From CAYFJO01 sp964343305 (lineage in GTDB: Bacteria > Planctomycetota > Planctomycetia > Pirellulales > Pirellulaceae): a DNA stretch of 14,509 nt. The stretch is from the NCBI GenBank assembly GCA_964343305.1, contig CAYFJO010000276.1:1-14509 (forward strand). Direction: 5' to 3'. Shown piece after piece: positions 13,970 through 14,509 of this stretch. The notes below the pieces were generated by a model. That model was not told the DNA's origin, did no database searches, and saw only the letters and a program-made list of their open reading frames with translations. Made by a program: the position numbers and the translations under genes. How positions within the stretch are numbered: the first letter of the stretch is position 1; the number at the start of each line of letters is the position of its first letter.

Positions 13970-14432
13970 GATGCGGCCCTTGCCTTGACGCAGAGCTTCC
14001 TGAAAAAGTTGGCACTTGCTGGTCGGTAATCTCCTTCTTGCCAGAGGCGACGCGCAGACGAAGTTCTTTGACCTCGGCCAGCGTCATATCGCGGACTTTG
14101 CGCGTCCCGTTGGTGGTGCGAGCCACACTGGGATCGTGCATGAGGATCAAATGGCCGTCCTTCGTGCGACTCACATCGGTCTCGAAAACGTCGTAACGGA
14201 GCCGGACGGCCTTGTCGATATTCGCCAATGAGTTTTCCGGCGCCTTATATTCGCGAGCGTGCCGCCAACCGCCACGATGCGCAACAACCATCACATGTTT
14301 CGACTTTGGATTGCGAAATTCGCGAAGGATTCTGTGGACGGGTTGCTCGTCCGGCTGATCCGACCCGATCAAGTTGCCGCACCAAAACATGCCTATTGCG
14401 AAAGCGATGAGAACAGATCTGAATTGAGTCAT
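13956..14432 (-). CDS. Secreted glycerophosphodiester phosphodiesterase (GDPD), N-terminal part
   Basis: I chose the ATG at 14432 because GGAGG (14440-14444, read on the minus strand) lies 7 bases upstream and the protein then starts with a signal peptide (MTQFRSVLIAFAIGMFWCGN). The upstream in-frame start at 14471 would bury that site. The GDPD core is intact: VVAHRGG (His52, Arg53), APENS (Glu66), FETDVSRTKDGHLILMHDP (Glu84, Asp86, His99) and RKVRDMTLAEVKEL. The enzyme hydrolyses glycerophosphodiesters to glycerol-3-phosphate and an alcohol, and related secreted enzymes can supply phosphate or carbon. The frame ends after QQVPTF with an unrelated tail (SGSSASRQGPHHVQD), which marks the first frameshift. 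The repaired gene would run 14432-13524, about 302 residues, a normal length for a secreted GDPD. Confidence 0.82.
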   Translation of the reverse strand: MTQFRSVLIAFAIGMFWCGNLIGSDQPDEQPVHRILREFRNPKSKHVMVVAHRGGWRHAREYKAPENSLANIDKAVRLRYDVFETDVSRTKDGHLILMHDPSVARTTNGTRKVRDMTLAEVKELRLRVASGKKEITDQQVPTFSGSSASRQGPHHVQD

Positions 14433-14439
14433 CAGAATT

Positions 14440-14444
14440 CCTCC
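14440..14444 (-). promoter_or_regulatory. Strong Shine-Dalgarno sequence deciding the GDPD start
   Basis: GGAGG on the minus strand is followed by AATTCTG and the ATG at 14432. It is among the strongest ribosome-binding sites in the window, and sets the start of the GDPD at MTQFRSV rather than at the upstream in-frame ATG. Confidence 0.7.
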
Positions 14445-14509
14445 AATTAGCATGTTAATTGTACAGCGCACCTTGCATGATTTTTGAAGAAGCGGTATGA
14501 CCCTAACTC

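Overview
The window looks like accessory or catabolic chromosomal DNA of a planctomycete-type bacterium (Planctomycetota, possibly Pirellulales-like). This rests on the protein families rather than on any marker gene: a Kelch protein, a PD40-propeller protein with a wording-repeat tail, a CehA/McbA protein fused to a CBM9-like domain, a DUF4185-like protein, and a small Lys/Glu-rich 'LTPEQQ' protein. Most carry Sec signal peptides. There is no rRNA, tRNA, CRISPR array, transposase or phage gene that I can support.

Layout. Positions 1-~115 are AT-rich (about 30% GC over the first 90 bases) and do not resemble the rest. They abut the C-terminal part of a nitrilase-family carbon-nitrogen hydrolase (~118-552), which also carries an in-frame palindromic insertion near its start. 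Next on the plus strand come a secreted Kelch beta-propeller protein (609-2768) and a cytoplasmic amidohydrolase/deacetylase (2805-3971), probably co-transcribed. A convergent CocE/NonD-type alpha/beta hydrolase lies on the minus strand (4024-5691). Divergent from it is a plus-strand run: a secreted beta-sandwich protein (5836-7083), a PD40-propeller protein coupled to it by an ATGA overlap (7080-8789, with a frameshifted C-terminal tail to 9222), and a small charged protein (9281-9742). After a 293-base leader region with two hairpin-forming elements comes a large CehA/McbA-CBM9 fusion (10036-12318). The right end holds two minus-strand genes, probably one transcript: a glycerophosphodiester phosphodiesterase (14432 to ~13524, broken by two compensating frameshifts) followed by a DUF4185-like protein (13462-12389).

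Working together. The mixture of secreted hydrolases (CocE-like esterase/peptidase, GDPD), putative glycan-associated beta-proteins (RIFT-like, CBM9-like, DUF4185-like) and one cytoplasmic deacetylase fits a locus for using an environmental ester, amide or sugar substrate. The substrate cannot be read from the sequence. No transporter or regulator is visible.

Most notable signals: (i) a 14-bp imperfect inverted repeat inside 54-60 nt of apparently extra, in-frame sequence in the nitrilase remnant, next to an abrupt composition change; (ii) three single-base frame lesions in two genes, two of them in 5-base homopolymers, suggesting either assembly errors or decaying genes; (iii) a two-part hairpin in the leader of the CehA/McbA-CBM9 gene; (iv) loss of the usual Ser-Asp-x-His metal motif in that same protein. 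I found no clear case of a new multi-gene system.
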